DNA of 64,000 nucleotides from Arcuatula senhousia (lineage: Eukaryota; Mollusca; Bivalvia; Mytilida; Mytilidae). The notes beneath the pieces are model-generated. The model made no database searches. It saw nothing but the letters and a program-made list of their open reading frames with translations, and was not told where the DNA came from. Positions 1 to 9,795 of this stretch are shown here, piece after piece. How positions within the stretch are numbered: position 1 is the first letter of the stretch; the number at the start of each line of letters is the position of its first letter. A program made the position numbers and the translations under genes. The stretch lies in assembly GCA_963971305.1 (NCBI GenBank), contig OZ020307.1, forward strand, positions 60,323,702-60,387,701, given 5' to 3'.

Positions 1-318
1 AGAAATTCAGGCGGTAGAACCCAGCCTGAGGCGGAAGATTCCTGCCCAGTTAAGGTAAACAACATACCTGCGAACATGTCTTGTTACAATTAATTAAGCT
101 TAATTATTAAAAATAAATAAAATAGCTTAAACTAGGAAAATGATGTATGAATGAATTGGGGGAAAATAATTTCCTGAAATTATGCTACCAAAATGAACGA
201 ATACATGTAAGTGTGAGTGAAGCCCCCAAGAAAAATACAACATTAATTATAATAACATATTATAGATTAGATCATGTAATAGATATATAATACGACATAA
301 AACAGTTCAAATACACAG
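1..318 (-). other. 3' non-coding end of the DIRS-like element, cut by the window edge
   Basis: This AT-rich stretch lies downstream of the recombinase stop codon on the - strand. It should carry the 3' terminal repeats of the element. I see no repeat pair with the 4300-4800 side. Confidence 0.4.
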
Positions 319-1332
319 CTAAAGACACATATCATTTTGTGCCCTTTCAATAACCTTTGGGTCCACTCTGATGTATCGCATGTAACAGTCTGAAGACCAC
401 CTACCTAAAGTTTTAATAATGTGGTCTTCTACACCAGCTGCTGCAGCGGAACTTGCAGCTCCTATCCTAAAAGAGTGACCTGTATACAAACTAGCATTTA
501 AACCTAATCGACCTATGATCTCATTTAAATAACGAATAAAAGTATTACGAGATAATGGACCAGCTTCAAACTCATCATTAGTAAACAAAGGGGCGCTAGA
601 AAGTGCTCCGCTAGCATATCTGCTACGTAAATACTCTGCCATCTCTCTTACAGGAGAGAACTTACAATTCTCAAAAATCTTAACATTCACTCCTTTTTTG
701 AAAGGATCACATTTAGAAGACATCAAACGTAAAGTGAAAAAGGCTCCAGACGATTCTACACACACATCTCCTAAGGAAAGGAAATTTAAATTATTTACAC
801 CATCACAAGTAAATTCTCCGCAACGGAGAAAGCTAAAAAAGGCTAACTTGAAAATACATTTTAACATAGTATCAATAAATGGGGAAAAAACTCCTACTGA
901 TAACGAAGAACACATTTGATCTAATAGATTAGCTGTAATTGGCAATCTCTCATTTGATCGATTATCTTGTAATTTTTTGACTCCCTTTAAAATATAAGCC
1001 AACTGGGAAGAACTTTTAAAGGGATCGTTGTGACAATAACGAATGTAGAAGTATCTAATACCAGCTAAATACAGTTGAATTGTATCGTGTTTTAAACCTA
1101 ACACATTTTTACAATAAGAAACAAATAATACAAAATGATCCTCTTTGACATGAGGATAAATTCCATTAGCATTAAATAATTTACAATCAATCATATTATT
1201 CATCAACAGAAATTTATTAAACCAAGATAAACCAGTTCTGTAAACACGCAATGTGTTTTGACTTAAAGATGCGTCCCATAATTCGTCTACCTGCAGGGAA
1301 GCTACAGCATTATCTCTGAAGGCTGGAGGCAC
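319..1332 (-). CDS. Tyrosine recombinase of the DIRS/Ngaro-like element
   Basis: The 337-residue product is a tyrosine recombinase that would integrate a circular DNA copy of the retroelement in the nucleus. The catalytic set is visible: Arg170 in SFLRCGEF, a lysine-containing loop near residues 207-213, His286 and Arg289 in GHSFRIGAAS, Trp312 in the LGRWSSDCYMRYIR segment, and a nucleophile tyrosine at 317 or, by position, 320. The N-terminal ~110 residues resemble a SAM-like core-binding domain. The start overlaps the end of the RT-RNase H frame by 31 nt, in another frame. The frame is intact and its length is normal for the family. Confidence 0.88.
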   Translation of the reverse strand: MPPAFRDNAVASLQVDELWDASLSQNTLRVYRTGLSWFNKFLLMNNMIDCKLFNANGIYPHVKEDHFVLFVSYCKNVLGLKHDTIQLYLAGIRYFYIRYCHNDPFKSSSQLAYILKGVKKLQDNRSNERLPITANLLDQMCSSLSVGVFSPFIDTMLKCIFKLAFFSFLRCGEFTCDGVNNLNFLSLGDVCVESSGAFFTLRLMSSKCDPFKKGVNVKIFENCKFSPVREMAEYLRSRYASGALSSAPLFTNDEFEAGPLSRNTFIRYLNEIIGRLGLNASLYTGHSFRIGAASSAAAAGVEDHIIKTLGRWSSDCYMRYIRVDPKVIERAQNDMCL

Positions 1333-2969
1333 GGCGTGGGAATAGTTTCTGATGTTGGGGCCAATGCCCTGAATCTTTCCATCTGAAAACGAGAAATCGC
1401 ATCGGCTATATTATTATTAATTCCAGGCACATGTCTAGCGTGAATCACAAAATTGTACATTGCTGGGTGATACGTTAGCTTTCGCATGAGTTTCATGATG
1501 CTTAGAATCTTAGATCTGCCTTTATTAATAATTTCAACCGTAGACATGTTGTCACAGTAAAATAAAATTCGCAAGCGACACCATTGATGGCCCCAAAGCA
1601 CACATGCCATAACGATAGGGTATAACTCGTAAAAGGCCATAGAGGTTCGCTCTTCCTTAAGCACTGAATCGGGAAAATACCCATGAAACCACTTATTATG
1701 AAAGTATCCACCAAACGATTTATTAGTAGCATCAGTAAATAACATTAAATCTGCAGCTGTCGTGATGTCATCATTTAAGAAGAAAGATACTCCGTTCCAA
1801 TCTTTAAGAAACATCGACCACATCTTAAGATCTGATCGGCACATGCTATTTAAGAAAACATGATGTGATAATTTAGATACTGAAGATGATAACTTTATCA
1901 GATACGAAATTAATGAGCGGCCGGGGTGAATAACCCTACAGGCGAAGTTGAGGTGGCCAAGAATTCTTAATAGTTCACGCTTGGTGCAAGATTTCTTCTT
2001 ACAAAAGACATAGATCATTTCAGAAATACGCTTCACTTTATCTAACGGTAGCCGTGCCTCCATTCGTATAGAATCGAGAATTATACCAAGATATTCTAGA
2101 GATGTAACTGGACCCTCCGATAGTGGTATACCGAGGGAATGAAACATATTAAGAAATTTAATCTTAACATCAATCGCAGGAGAATCAGCGGGTACAATCA
2201 CTAAAAAGTCATCCAAAAGATGTAAAATATTATCAATACTATAATTGTGTTGTGCAATCCAGCATAAAGCCGACAAAAGCTGGTCGAAAATCTTGGGACT
2301 CGAACGACTCCCGAAAACTAAACGATTAAAATAATAATACTTCCCATCCCACTTGATACAATGATAGGGCCATAAATTTGGAGAGATAGGCATAATTTTA
2401 AACGCATCCGTGATGTCTGTTTTAATTAACAAGGCACCAACACCTATAGACTTTATAACTCTAATTGCGTCATCGATGGTGACATAATTCAAGGAAAAGT
2501 CTTCTTTACAAATCAACTCGTTAAGACTGGGGTTGTTATTGTCGTCATGGGGTGCAGACAAGTCAACAATTAACCTCTTCTTAAGACTGTATTTGCTTAT
2601 TGCTAAACCTATAGGATTAACACGATAGGAATCAAACGGAATATTTGTAAACGGGCCTGACAAATAACCTCTTTGAAGCTCCGTATCAATTAACTCAGTT
2701 ACAGATTGTTTATCGTTTAAGGCTGAACGTAAATTTTTGCACACAATAGAGTTTTGAGGCAGATGATTTAAACCTGTGTGAAAGCCGGACTTTAATCCAG
2801 AAATCAGATAGTCGGTAAATGTACGGTCGGGATGTAATGAAAGTTCCTGTTCCAATCGATCTATAATAATAGGAGTTTGAACTTGTCTAACACTGAAATC
2901 TTTCATTTCTTCATTACCTGGGTCCCACTTTTCTGAGACCCAAACATCTCGTTTTTTGAAATCGGACAA
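1302..2969 (-). CDS. Reverse transcriptase-RNase H of the DIRS/Ngaro-like element
   Basis: The 555-residue polyprotein has a reverse transcriptase followed by RNase H. RT landmarks are the KTDITDAF block (Asp185/Asp188) and the catalytic LLDDFL (Asp253-Asp254), a variant of the usual YxDD box. The RNase H acidic set follows: Asp413 in FTDATNKSFGGYF, Glu448 in MAFYELYP, Asp473 in FYCDNMS and Asp523 in NNIADAIS. No protease or methyltransferase is seen. Its 5' end overlaps the gag frame by 67 nt, so it may be expressed by frameshifting or reinitiation. It makes the cDNA that the downstream recombinase integrates. Confidence 0.9.
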   Translation of the reverse strand: MSDFKKRDVWVSEKWDPGNEEMKDFSVRQVQTPIIIDRLEQELSLHPDRTFTDYLISGLKSGFHTGLNHLPQNSIVCKNLRSALNDKQSVTELIDTELQRGYLSGPFTNIPFDSYRVNPIGLAISKYSLKKRLIVDLSAPHDDNNNPSLNELICKEDFSLNYVTIDDAIRVIKSIGVGALLIKTDITDAFKIMPISPNLWPYHCIKWDGKYYYFNRLVFGSRSSPKIFDQLLSALCWIAQHNYSIDNILHLLDDFLVIVPADSPAIDVKIKFLNMFHSLGIPLSEGPVTSLEYLGIILDSIRMEARLPLDKVKRISEMIYVFCKKKSCTKRELLRILGHLNFACRVIHPGRSLISYLIKLSSSVSKLSHHVFLNSMCRSDLKMWSMFLKDWNGVSFFLNDDITTAADLMLFTDATNKSFGGYFHNKWFHGYFPDSVLKEERTSMAFYELYPIVMACVLWGHQWCRLRILFYCDNMSTVEIINKGRSKILSIMKLMRKLTYHPAMYNFVIHARHVPGINNNIADAISRFQMERFRALAPTSETIPTPCLQPSEIML

Positions 2970-4291
2970 TTAAGTTTTGAATGCTCTCCTTTGCAACTAA
3001 GACAAATATGTTGGTTTCGGCATCGCGGTGAAGCACAACCCCTAACGCCATTAAAGTTATTACAAATCTCTCTGCCTAGATAAGTAACCCGATCTCGACC
3101 ATACACATCTGCAACGTCATCAACTCTATTAAGAGATCTACTGGAATTTCTTTGAATAAGCATTTGACTGCAAACGCCCGATGAATGAAAAGAACTTCCG
3201 CAAAAGTTGCAACTATTCGGTCGTGCATTAGCAAATATGTTACAAAACAGAGTATTGTTTCTGATAGACCAGTCGATAACTAAATTATTAAACCTCAAAT
3301 GTGCTGCGGCATCAAGGGAGAATTTTTTGTGATACTCGTAAAAGCCCTTCCCGGGGTATCTTGTGGCCATTTCGACAATATCTCGTTCATAGAGGTCCAA
3401 TTCTTGGCGCCTACGGGGATATGCTGCGCACATAATGTTCTTATATATGCCGAATGCTTGAATAAATTCCCCTAGGGAAAGAGACCTGCTTACACGGGGG
3501 TCTGGCCTAGCTGACTTAAGCCCGTCCCCCTCAACGCTCTCTATGACGCCTGATCCCGTATAGTAGGGTATGAGCAAGGTAGATAAGTTTATATCCCTAC
3601 CTAAAATAATGTTCTTCCTTAACTGTGGAGAAATAGATTCCACAAATGGCAGTGATTCTGCCGAATAACCTCTAGAAGTTCTAATAAAGTTACCTTTAGC
3701 CTGTTCCTCACTTCCGGCTGCCGCTGATGGTCTTGCAGCAACCGAATTTAATGCAAAGTAACAAGAGTCTAAGTTGTAAGACGGCATACTATCCCCTACG
3801 AAGGATACCACTGAAGTATCAGTAGACTTAGAACTCGATGATAGGGGCACTGAAGGTGAAGCAGTATTTGAAAGGCTATTGACTTTATTGGTTAATAAAG
3901 TTACGTTCTGTTGCAACGATTGCACGGTATTGGTGAGACTGACCACAATGTCTGTCAGGGCTTTCTCTGTAGATGACTGGGAGCCACCATTATTGTTTAC
4001 AAGCATTGCATCATGGGATCGCGCACTGACGTCCTCCAGCGTGGAAGGTGTGGCGTCAATATTACTCCACGACACATCCGAAACAGTAGATTTTAAGCGA
4101 TAAATCCTTAATAATGTAGCTTTTCTAGCGTTGCTAGGATATCTAATGTTTTTTCGTTCTAATTCGAGACGTAGTCGATCGACGGACCAGTTTTCTGGTA
4201 ATTCTTTGTCTACAGAAGAATGTGACTTATCACGAATAGGTCCCATGGTTGTGCACGAAAAAAAGTTTTCAAGTATTAACTCCAATATCAC
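2903..4291 (-). CDS. Gag-like nucleic-acid-binding protein of the DIRS/Ngaro-like element
   Basis: The 462-residue product contains a SAP-like helix-extension-helix near residues 31-67, a predicted coiled coil near 110-142 and a CCHC zinc knuckle, CNFCGSSFHSSGVC, at 361-374. A second Cys/His cluster lies at 410-442 (C410, C419, C424, C430, C433, H437, C442). This fits a gag-like RNA packaging protein. The start is uncertain: Met16 (ATG at 4246-4244), which begins MGPIRDKS, may be the real initiator because the first 15 residues are hydrophobic and AT-coded. The 3' end overlaps the RT frame. Confidence 0.75.
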   Translation of the reverse strand: MILELILENFFSCTTMGPIRDKSHSSVDKELPENWSVDRLRLELERKNIRYPSNARKATLLRIYRLKSTVSDVSWSNIDATPSTLEDVSARSHDAMLVNNNGGSQSSTEKALTDIVVSLTNTVQSLQQNVTLLTNKVNSLSNTASPSVPLSSSSKSTDTSVVSFVGDSMPSYNLDSCYFALNSVAARPSAAAGSEEQAKGNFIRTSRGYSAESLPFVESISPQLRKNIILGRDINLSTLLIPYYTGSGVIESVEGDGLKSARPDPRVSRSLSLGEFIQAFGIYKNIMCAAYPRRRQELDLYERDIVEMATRYPGKGFYEYHKKFSLDAAAHLRFNNLVIDWSIRNNTLFCNIFANARPNSCNFCGSSFHSSGVCSQMLIQRNSSRSLNRVDDVADVYGRDRVTYLGREICNNFNGVRGCASPRCRNQHICLSCKGEHSKLNCPISKNEMFGSQKSGTQVMKK

Positions 4292-4300
4292 AAATTAACA

Positions 4301-4960
4301 ATCGATTTTAATAAATCAAAGCAAGTCCATATCGTAATTTCATACACAAACTATTAGGAGCAGTGTCGTAGTGTTTAACAGAAATTTCGAAACAAGAAAA
4401 TAATTTAAAAACTCCCAAAAAACTAAAGCTGCTACTTCTTTGTCTTACTAACTAAACTGTCTAAAAATAGCTGTCTGATCGTTTAACGTGCGACCCCCAC
4501 ATCTGGCAATACTTTAGAAGCAAATACAAATGAAAAGCTAATTCATGTATAAACTATAATTTAATAAATTAAATTCACTAATAATAAAGTTATTGAAACT
4601 AGGATGATCATTCTAAAAAAACATATTTGAGAAATTGTAGATAATAGTGTGCAAGAATTGAAACAATTTTTTCAAATAATGTGGTGGGTACAAACAGGTT
4701 TAAATGTACCAAAACCCTCTTTTATTCCATTTTATGCTCCGCTATTACTTACACATCAGGGTTGTGAAACACAAAGTGACAGAACTCGGGTGCTCCAAAA
4801 GAGGTAAACAGGGTACTCGTCGCGTTAGCCTGAAGTTATGGTGTTTATGTTAATGAACTTGAATATATATGCAATGTTTGAATCAAATGTTGCCAGAAAT
4901 CAAACAATGTAGGCAGCAATTGAAATTAGATAAATAATGTAATATATAAGATTTAGAAGA
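4301..4960. other. Non-coding stretch: 5' side of the DIRS-like element and flank
   Basis: No credible gene is seen. The first 200-500 bases probably hold the element's 5' untranslated region and terminal repeat, but its limit is not recognisable. Confidence 0.35.
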
Positions 4961-4961
4961 A

Positions 4962-5200
4962 GAAATTATCCGTCCGGCTACTTTTAAAAATTGTCATTTC
5001 CCGTAGGGTTGTTCTTACACCAGACATAGGTTGTTCTCAGTCATACTTTGTACCCAGTTCGGGTTTCATGTTCATATTGTTGTTAAGTATTCCATTTTAT
5101 TCAGAAAATGTCTCTAATACATGTAAGTCTTGAAATAAGAAAAAAACGCGCGTCAGGCGTAGCAAAATCTATTATCTGGAACTTTGTTGTAATTAAGATT
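4962..5200 (+). mobile_element. Diverged retrozyme copy with decayed hammerhead
   Basis: Blocks of this stretch match the 358-bp hammerhead retrozyme at 61374-61778 read in its sense direction: an ATCCGTC block, an AAAATTGTC block, a CCAGACATAGGTTG block, then the hammerhead 3' half ACGCGCGTCAGGCGTAGC, and finally the tail ending near TCTGGAACTTTGTTGT. The catalytic CTGATGA has been lost, so this ribozyme should be inactive. Confidence 0.65.
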
Positions 5201-5404
5201 TGATGATCACTCCTTTTTGAATTACCTTTCGGTGTCTTTTTAAAGCTTAAAGAACGACAAACTCAAAGAAGAATGTGTTGTTGCATCACTGTTAAGAGTA
5301 TCTCAATTTTTGTAGTACGACGCACGAAAATAATATTTTTAAAGACCCTTAATTTTTCGCAGCTGTCCATTTTGTCGTTTGTTTTGGCTTTCAAACCTTA
5401 AATT

Positions 5405-5500
5405 AACCTTTACTCTAAATATAAATTACAAGAAAGTTCCAGATAATAAATTTTGATATGCCTGATGGGCGTTTTGTCTATTCAAGATTCAATGTCAGAG
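5405..5500 (-). mobile_element. Diverged hammerhead repeat fragment, inverse orientation
   Basis: Read on the - strand, this stretch has CGCCTCTGA, a TCTTGAATAGAC stem II block, a mutated GAAA position and AGGCAT, then AAAATTTATTATCTGGAAC. It is the same family as 61374-61778. Stem I is partly retained, but the core carries several substitutions. Confidence 0.6.
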
Positions 5501-6480
5501 GCGGAATGATGCTACACAAAAAAGGAAAATTGACGACTGGAAAGTTGAAGGCATCACATTTGTCTGAGAGCTTTGTTGAACGTCTTTCTTGAGAGTCTAT
5601 TTCGAGATGTTGATCATTATATGTAGCAGATTTCCTAGAATCCGCTGTGTACTTTATCTCATGTTCCTGAGCATGTATGAGATGGAGAAAATTACCAAAT
5701 AGAAAAAGGACATCATCAATACAACGGAACGTGAGTTAAAAGAGAGCTAGTCTACGATCTCTTTTGAAGAGATTGTAAGAAGTCTGCTCCATATGAATGT
5801 AGAAACAAATCAGCAAGCAAATGTGCACAATAAGTGGCCATTGGAATCCCCAATGTTTGCAGAAAAAAACACGTCTACCAAATATTTGTACCTTCGTTTT
5901 CCATTCTTTTTAGAAAGCTGCGTTTCATCAGCTGTGCCAATCGTGCGAAAAAGGAGTGTAAAGAGTGGAGAAATCAAAAGAATCGATGCTGTTGCAAGAT
6001 GAAATTGATTTCGAGTAAAGAATCTCCAATAGATCTTTCGAAATCTTCAAGATCCACATTTGATCGAAATCATTTCTAGATTAACAATAATCATAATATT
6101 TATGGAGGCCAAATTATATTGGATTTTTGATGACCCTGCAACCTGCAATAATGCACTGTTTGTATGGCTTTTTATGTAATAAGGAATCCAATACAGGGAT
6201 GAAATGCCATCATTGTTCGCAACAACAGAGAGGTCAAAGGAGGAAATGACATATTTGTAATTGTCAATAATTTCCTCCTTAGACAGTGTTGTAGCTCTGC
6301 AATTGCTGGTACAACCAACTCCTAATTCATCTGTGAAGCAGTCAATATAGTGTTTCTGATCTTCCACACAAAAATGATATTGTATGGTATTTTGTCTGCA
6401 GGTACACCAATACATTTGTCATGTAAGACGGACAGTTTTCTGCAACATCAGCGCAGCCGCTGATGAAAATGGATTATGCT
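5480..6480 (-). pseudogene. Decayed Penelope-like reverse transcriptase, copy A
   Basis: The - strand encodes broken pieces of one reverse transcriptase in the correct N-to-C order. From 6415 to 6047 an open segment contains HYIDCFTDELGVGC, TLSKEEIIDNY and SSLYWIPY, the pre-palm region of this family. Around 5860-5790 a segment resembles the GIPMGTNCAP block. Near 5720-5690 an IDD catalytic box is visible, and near 5560-5500 the NFPFLCS block. Frameshifts and stops separate the pieces. I assign it to Penelope-like elements from RT motif style, with some doubt because no GIY-YIG domain is seen. Confidence 0.65.
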
Positions 6481-6499
6481 TTAGTGCTCATTGAGCTCT

Positions 6500-6815
6500 T
6501 AAAAAATGATTCTTTTCAAAACTGATGACTTCACAGCTTTAACCCATACCGACAAAATGTCATTTCCTTTCTCCTGATGTTTCCTGGCCCAACTCGGATT
6601 GCCTGGTTTCCTCCACCATTAAAACTGACCGCCCTACATGACCCAGGTGTGTCGATAAAGGGCGTTGACAACATTACACATATACACATTTGCTTACTGT
6701 ATTTTTGTGATAATTATTGTGACGCTCTCGACATTTGTTCTCCCACTTATTTTGAAAAAATAGTATCGCTACATACATACATTACCGCAAAGTCCATAAA
6801 AGAAGCAGAGATACT
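6500..6815. repeat. Unassigned interval with a TTTCCTCCACCATTAAAAC repeat motif
   Basis: The segment around 6578-6665 contains a motif (CCTGGTTTCCTCCACCATT) that I recognise as common in bivalve interspersed repeats. The small ORF over it has no recognisable domain. Confidence 0.3.
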
Positions 6816-6819
6816 AATT

Positions 6820-8135
6820 TGGTATCTGAATGTCAAAATTCTGGATGGACAGAGACGAAAAAAGTAAACACCAAAAAGAACGGGACAAAAACAGACAAGA
6901 TGTAAAACATGGATACACAAAAATCACTGAATATCAATCAACGACGAGAACTCCAGTCGTAGCGGGAGTGAACTCAGGTGCTCTGGAATCGTTAGCCGTT
7001 CCTGCTTTCTATAACTCACCCGTCGCGTTGCCAACAGTAAATTCAGTGTGTCAAATCCAATAAAGAAAGACAAGAAAAGTATAACATATCAGCACTCATC
7101 TGACAGATCGAAATCCCTAATTTGTCTATAAGCGCATGTTGTCTTCTGTAAAATTTCTTCAGTGAAGACGGCAACCGAGGAGCAACATAATCCTGTGTGA
7201 GCAATTTTTGTGTTAGACGTGACGCTCTGCTAGGGAAATCGAAGTAAGTCCCACATGCTTTGGAGCAACGAATCAATGTGATACGTAAACTCCGTAAGCT
7301 GGAGCGGACGGAATGTTGCTACAAAAGAAGGGAAAAGTGACGAATGGAAAGTTGAGATTGTCCCTTTTTTTGTTGAACGTTTTTTCGTGAGAGTCAATTT
7401 CAAGATGAAATCTAAATATTAAGCAGACTTTCTAGAATCCACTATGTCCATTATCTCAAGTTCCAGGGGGATACAGATGGGTCCGAACCAAACCTGTATG
7501 CAAACTAAACTTAGAAAGTAGACCAAAAGTTTAATATTTGTTTAATGTCATGTTGGTTTGGTTTACTCTGAGTAAACCATGGTTTACTACTAAGTTTACT
7601 TTCAAAGCAAACCAAACCAGCTATCTGGCAGGTTTAGTTTACCCAGAGTAAGTAAACCAAATAATATTAAAAGTAAACCAAACCAGGTCGCTGGTTTGGT
7701 TTACTCTGAGTAAACTAAACACGATTTAAAGTAAACCAAACTAATGGCCTGGTTTGGTTTACTCTACTAAGTTTAGTTTACTTCGGAAAGCAAACCAAAC
7801 TAGAAAAGCAAACCACGGTTTACTCTGAGTAAACCATGGTTTACTACCTAGTTTAGTCAAGTAAACCAAACCAAACCAGAAAAGTAACCTTAATGTTTAC
7901 TTTTGGTTTACTTTTGTACAGGTTAGGTTTGGTCCCATCTGTATATGAGATGTAGAAAGTCGAGAATTGTTTATTAAAAAGAAAATCATCAATATAACGC
8001 AACGTGAGGTAAAAAGAGAGAGAGCTAGTCTACGATCTTTTTTGTCTATAAGAGATTGTAAGAAGTCTGCCTTATATGAAAGAAGAAAAAATCAGCAAAC
8101 AAAGGTGCACAATTAGTGCCTATTGTTTGCTGAAA
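6820..8135 (-). pseudogene. Decayed Penelope-like reverse transcriptase, copy B, with 3' tail
   Basis: Read from 8135 downward, the - strand gives the catalytic RYIDDFL region near 8010-7980. After an inserted MITE it continues with NFPF-type and SAPAYGVY blocks near 7370-7280, then an open stretch 7276-7043 with SKACGTYFDF, RASRLTQKLL and ALIDKLGISICQMSADM, the family C-terminus. The 3' untranslated tail follows at 7030-6820 and is the same tail found at 8140, 26160, 27850 and 51600. One stop lies just before the SKACGTY part. Confidence 0.7.
7474..7941. mobile_element. 468-bp palindromic MITE with TA target duplication
   Basis: The element starts CAGATGGGTCCGAACC and ends with the inverse, GGTTTGGTCCCATCTG. 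It is flanked by TA on both sides (7472-7473 and 7942-7943) and interrupts Penelope-like copy B. Comparison with copy A near 5650-5680 shows the uninterrupted site. TA duplication and terminal inverted repeats beginning CAG suggest a Tc1/mariner-type non-autonomous element. The interior is a degenerate array of GGTTTACTC and GAGTAAACC palindromes. Confidence 0.8.
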
Positions 8136-8139
8136 AAAC

Positions 8140-8390
8140 ACATAGGATTTTGCTTTGTCTTCAATTTGATTGGCAGCGCGACGGGTGTGCTAAAGTAGAC
8201 AGAAACTGCTTACTCTGCCCAAGCATTCGAGTTTACTCTTGTTACGACTTGAGTTCGCGTTGTTGATTTCTTGTCGGTTGATTTTGTGTTTTGTGTTTCT
8301 TCGTGCTGTTCTTGTTCATTTTAACTGGTTTGTCATTGCCTTTCGGACTTTTGACACTTGAATGCCCCATTGGTGCCTCTTTTGTCCTTC
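8140..8390 (+). repeat. Penelope-like 3' tail fragment
   Basis: This is the + strand copy of the tail that contains GGCAGCGCGACGGGT, the TTGAGTTCGCGTTGTTGAT block and the end CCCCATTGGTGCCTCTT. It matches the tails at 27850-28145 and 51590-51810. Confidence 0.65.
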
Positions 8391-8780
8391 GAAGGCCCTA
8401 TAAGTTTCGTGCATCCCGTTTACTACGTTTCTAAAACGTGGTGAGCCGGCTATTAACGTAACGAACCGTACAGACACGTAGTTGAAACCAGCTATATACG
8501 TTGACATACCTGGGCAGAAACGTGACTTGTCTCGTTTGTATTCATTGTACAACACAAACGTGACTAAATAAAAATTTGCGTATTAATTACGTACTACAAC
8601 GTATTAAAACGTTGTTAAAATGAATTAAAACACAGTAAAAGCATAATGAAAACCTAGTAAAAGCGTAGCGAATGCAAACCAACAGGTTTTACTACGGTTC
8701 CCTAAGGACTTTCAGCTTTCACAAGGTTTCAATAGGTTTAAGTACGATTCATTACGTTTTATGATACGTTTTAATATTGA
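8391..8780. other. ACGT-rich spacer
   Basis: There is no gene. AACGT and ACGTTT recur in both orientations throughout (for example TACGTTTT and AAAACGT). This gives a loosely palindromic composition unlike the neighbouring DNA; its origin is unknown. Confidence 0.3.
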
Positions 8781-8784
8781 AAGA

Positions 8785-8965
8785 ACAATCATGAATTGGT
8801 TTCGACTGAAGTTCGCGCTGTTGATTGATACTCAGTTATTTTTGTGTTTCCGTGTTTTACATGTTGTCTCTTTTTGTCCCGTTCTTGTTGGTGTTTACTG
8901 GTTTTGTCTCTGCCCTTTCGAACTTTTGGCATCGAATACCCCAAAGGTACCTCTGCTTTTTTGTA
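8785..8965 (+). repeat. Penelope-like 3' tail fragment
   Basis: A second, shorter copy of the same tail, with GAAGTTCGCGCTGTTGATTG, GTTTTACATGTTGTCTC and AAAGGTACCTCTGC. The short ORFs on both strands are by-products of this repeat. Confidence 0.6.
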
Positions 8966-9205
8966 AATTACGGAATATTGATGCAGGAACACATTTTGCA
9001 GATGATGCTGTTTTTGCTTCAGTAAAACCGGAGCCAGAGATCTGAGGATATAGTTTCTTTAAAAGACTTTTTGCGTGCTTGGAAATGTTCAGGAGATTAC
9101 GGCTAGACTGACACCAAGACTTGACAAGATAAACGCATTGTTAGGACAAGCACTGGCAGTTGGTCTGAACGGAGCTATTACTTTTTGTCTCTGGTGAGTA
9201 CTGAA

Positions 9206-9262
9206 TATACTAAATGCGCATCATGCATAGTAGCAATATTTATTGCCTGGAACTTTGTTCTG
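9206..9262 (+). repeat. Remnant of the hammerhead retrozyme 3' half
   Basis: GCGCATCATGCATAGTAGC followed by ATATTTATTGCCTGGAACTT aligns to the segment after and around the cleavage site of the 61374-61778 family. It is highly diverged. Confidence 0.4.
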
Positions 9263-9705
9263 TTTTTTTTTATTTCTAACATCCGTGATGATAAACACTA
9301 CTGATGGAGTTTTACTTCCTCGAAGTTAGACCCCTCCGGTATTAACATTTATGTGTCGCCCATACTTTTGAAGAGAAATAACTTGTTATACCCCCTCCAC
9401 ATATACGAGATTTCTTTGACATGTCAAAAATCCTCGTAAAACTCACGAGTTCTTACGATTTCACACGAGCTAGAAAGTAGTAACAAGGAGTGCGATCGAA
9501 TACAAATTGAAAACTCGTAAGGAAATCTCGTAAATGTAAAGGGGGTATAACATGTAGTTTATTTCCTACCTTTACACGTAATGTGTTTTTGGAATACATA
9601 GATTTAATGATATTATAAAATTTGCTATTTATTTTCTTCAGTAAAAGTTTGATTCTAAACCCAGCCTCAAAGATACACATGTTCATTATAATGCTTAAAT
9701 AATAG

Positions 9706-9795
9706 GTTTCAGAGGATCACTTTAACTTACTGTTTGGTCCAGGCTGTAGCCCAACCAATGGATTTGATGCTATAGACATCGATGGAAGTGGAGCA
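9706..9795 (+). CDS. Phospholipase copy 1 exon (EF-hand first half)
   Basis: Thirty codons in phase 0, acceptor AATAATAG before GTTTCAGAG and donor GTAAGA. Key residues are FDAIDIDGSGA, the calcium-loop start. Confidence 0.88.

Larger units (their letters stand above)
1..4300 (-). mobile_element. Ngaro/DIRS-like tyrosine-recombinase retrotransposon
   Basis: Three open, slightly overlapping reading frames on the - strand follow the order gag, reverse transcriptase-RNase H, tyrosine recombinase. This is the layout of the DIRS superfamily. No methyltransferase domain is visible between RNase H and recombinase, which favours the Ngaro branch over DIRS1 or PAT. All three frames are uninterrupted, so the copy is young or recently active. 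Such elements insert by recombination and leave no target duplication. I could not resolve the split or inverted terminal repeats, partly because the 3' side runs off the window start. The element probably sits in an intron of phospholipase copy 1, antisense to it. Confidence 0.85.
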
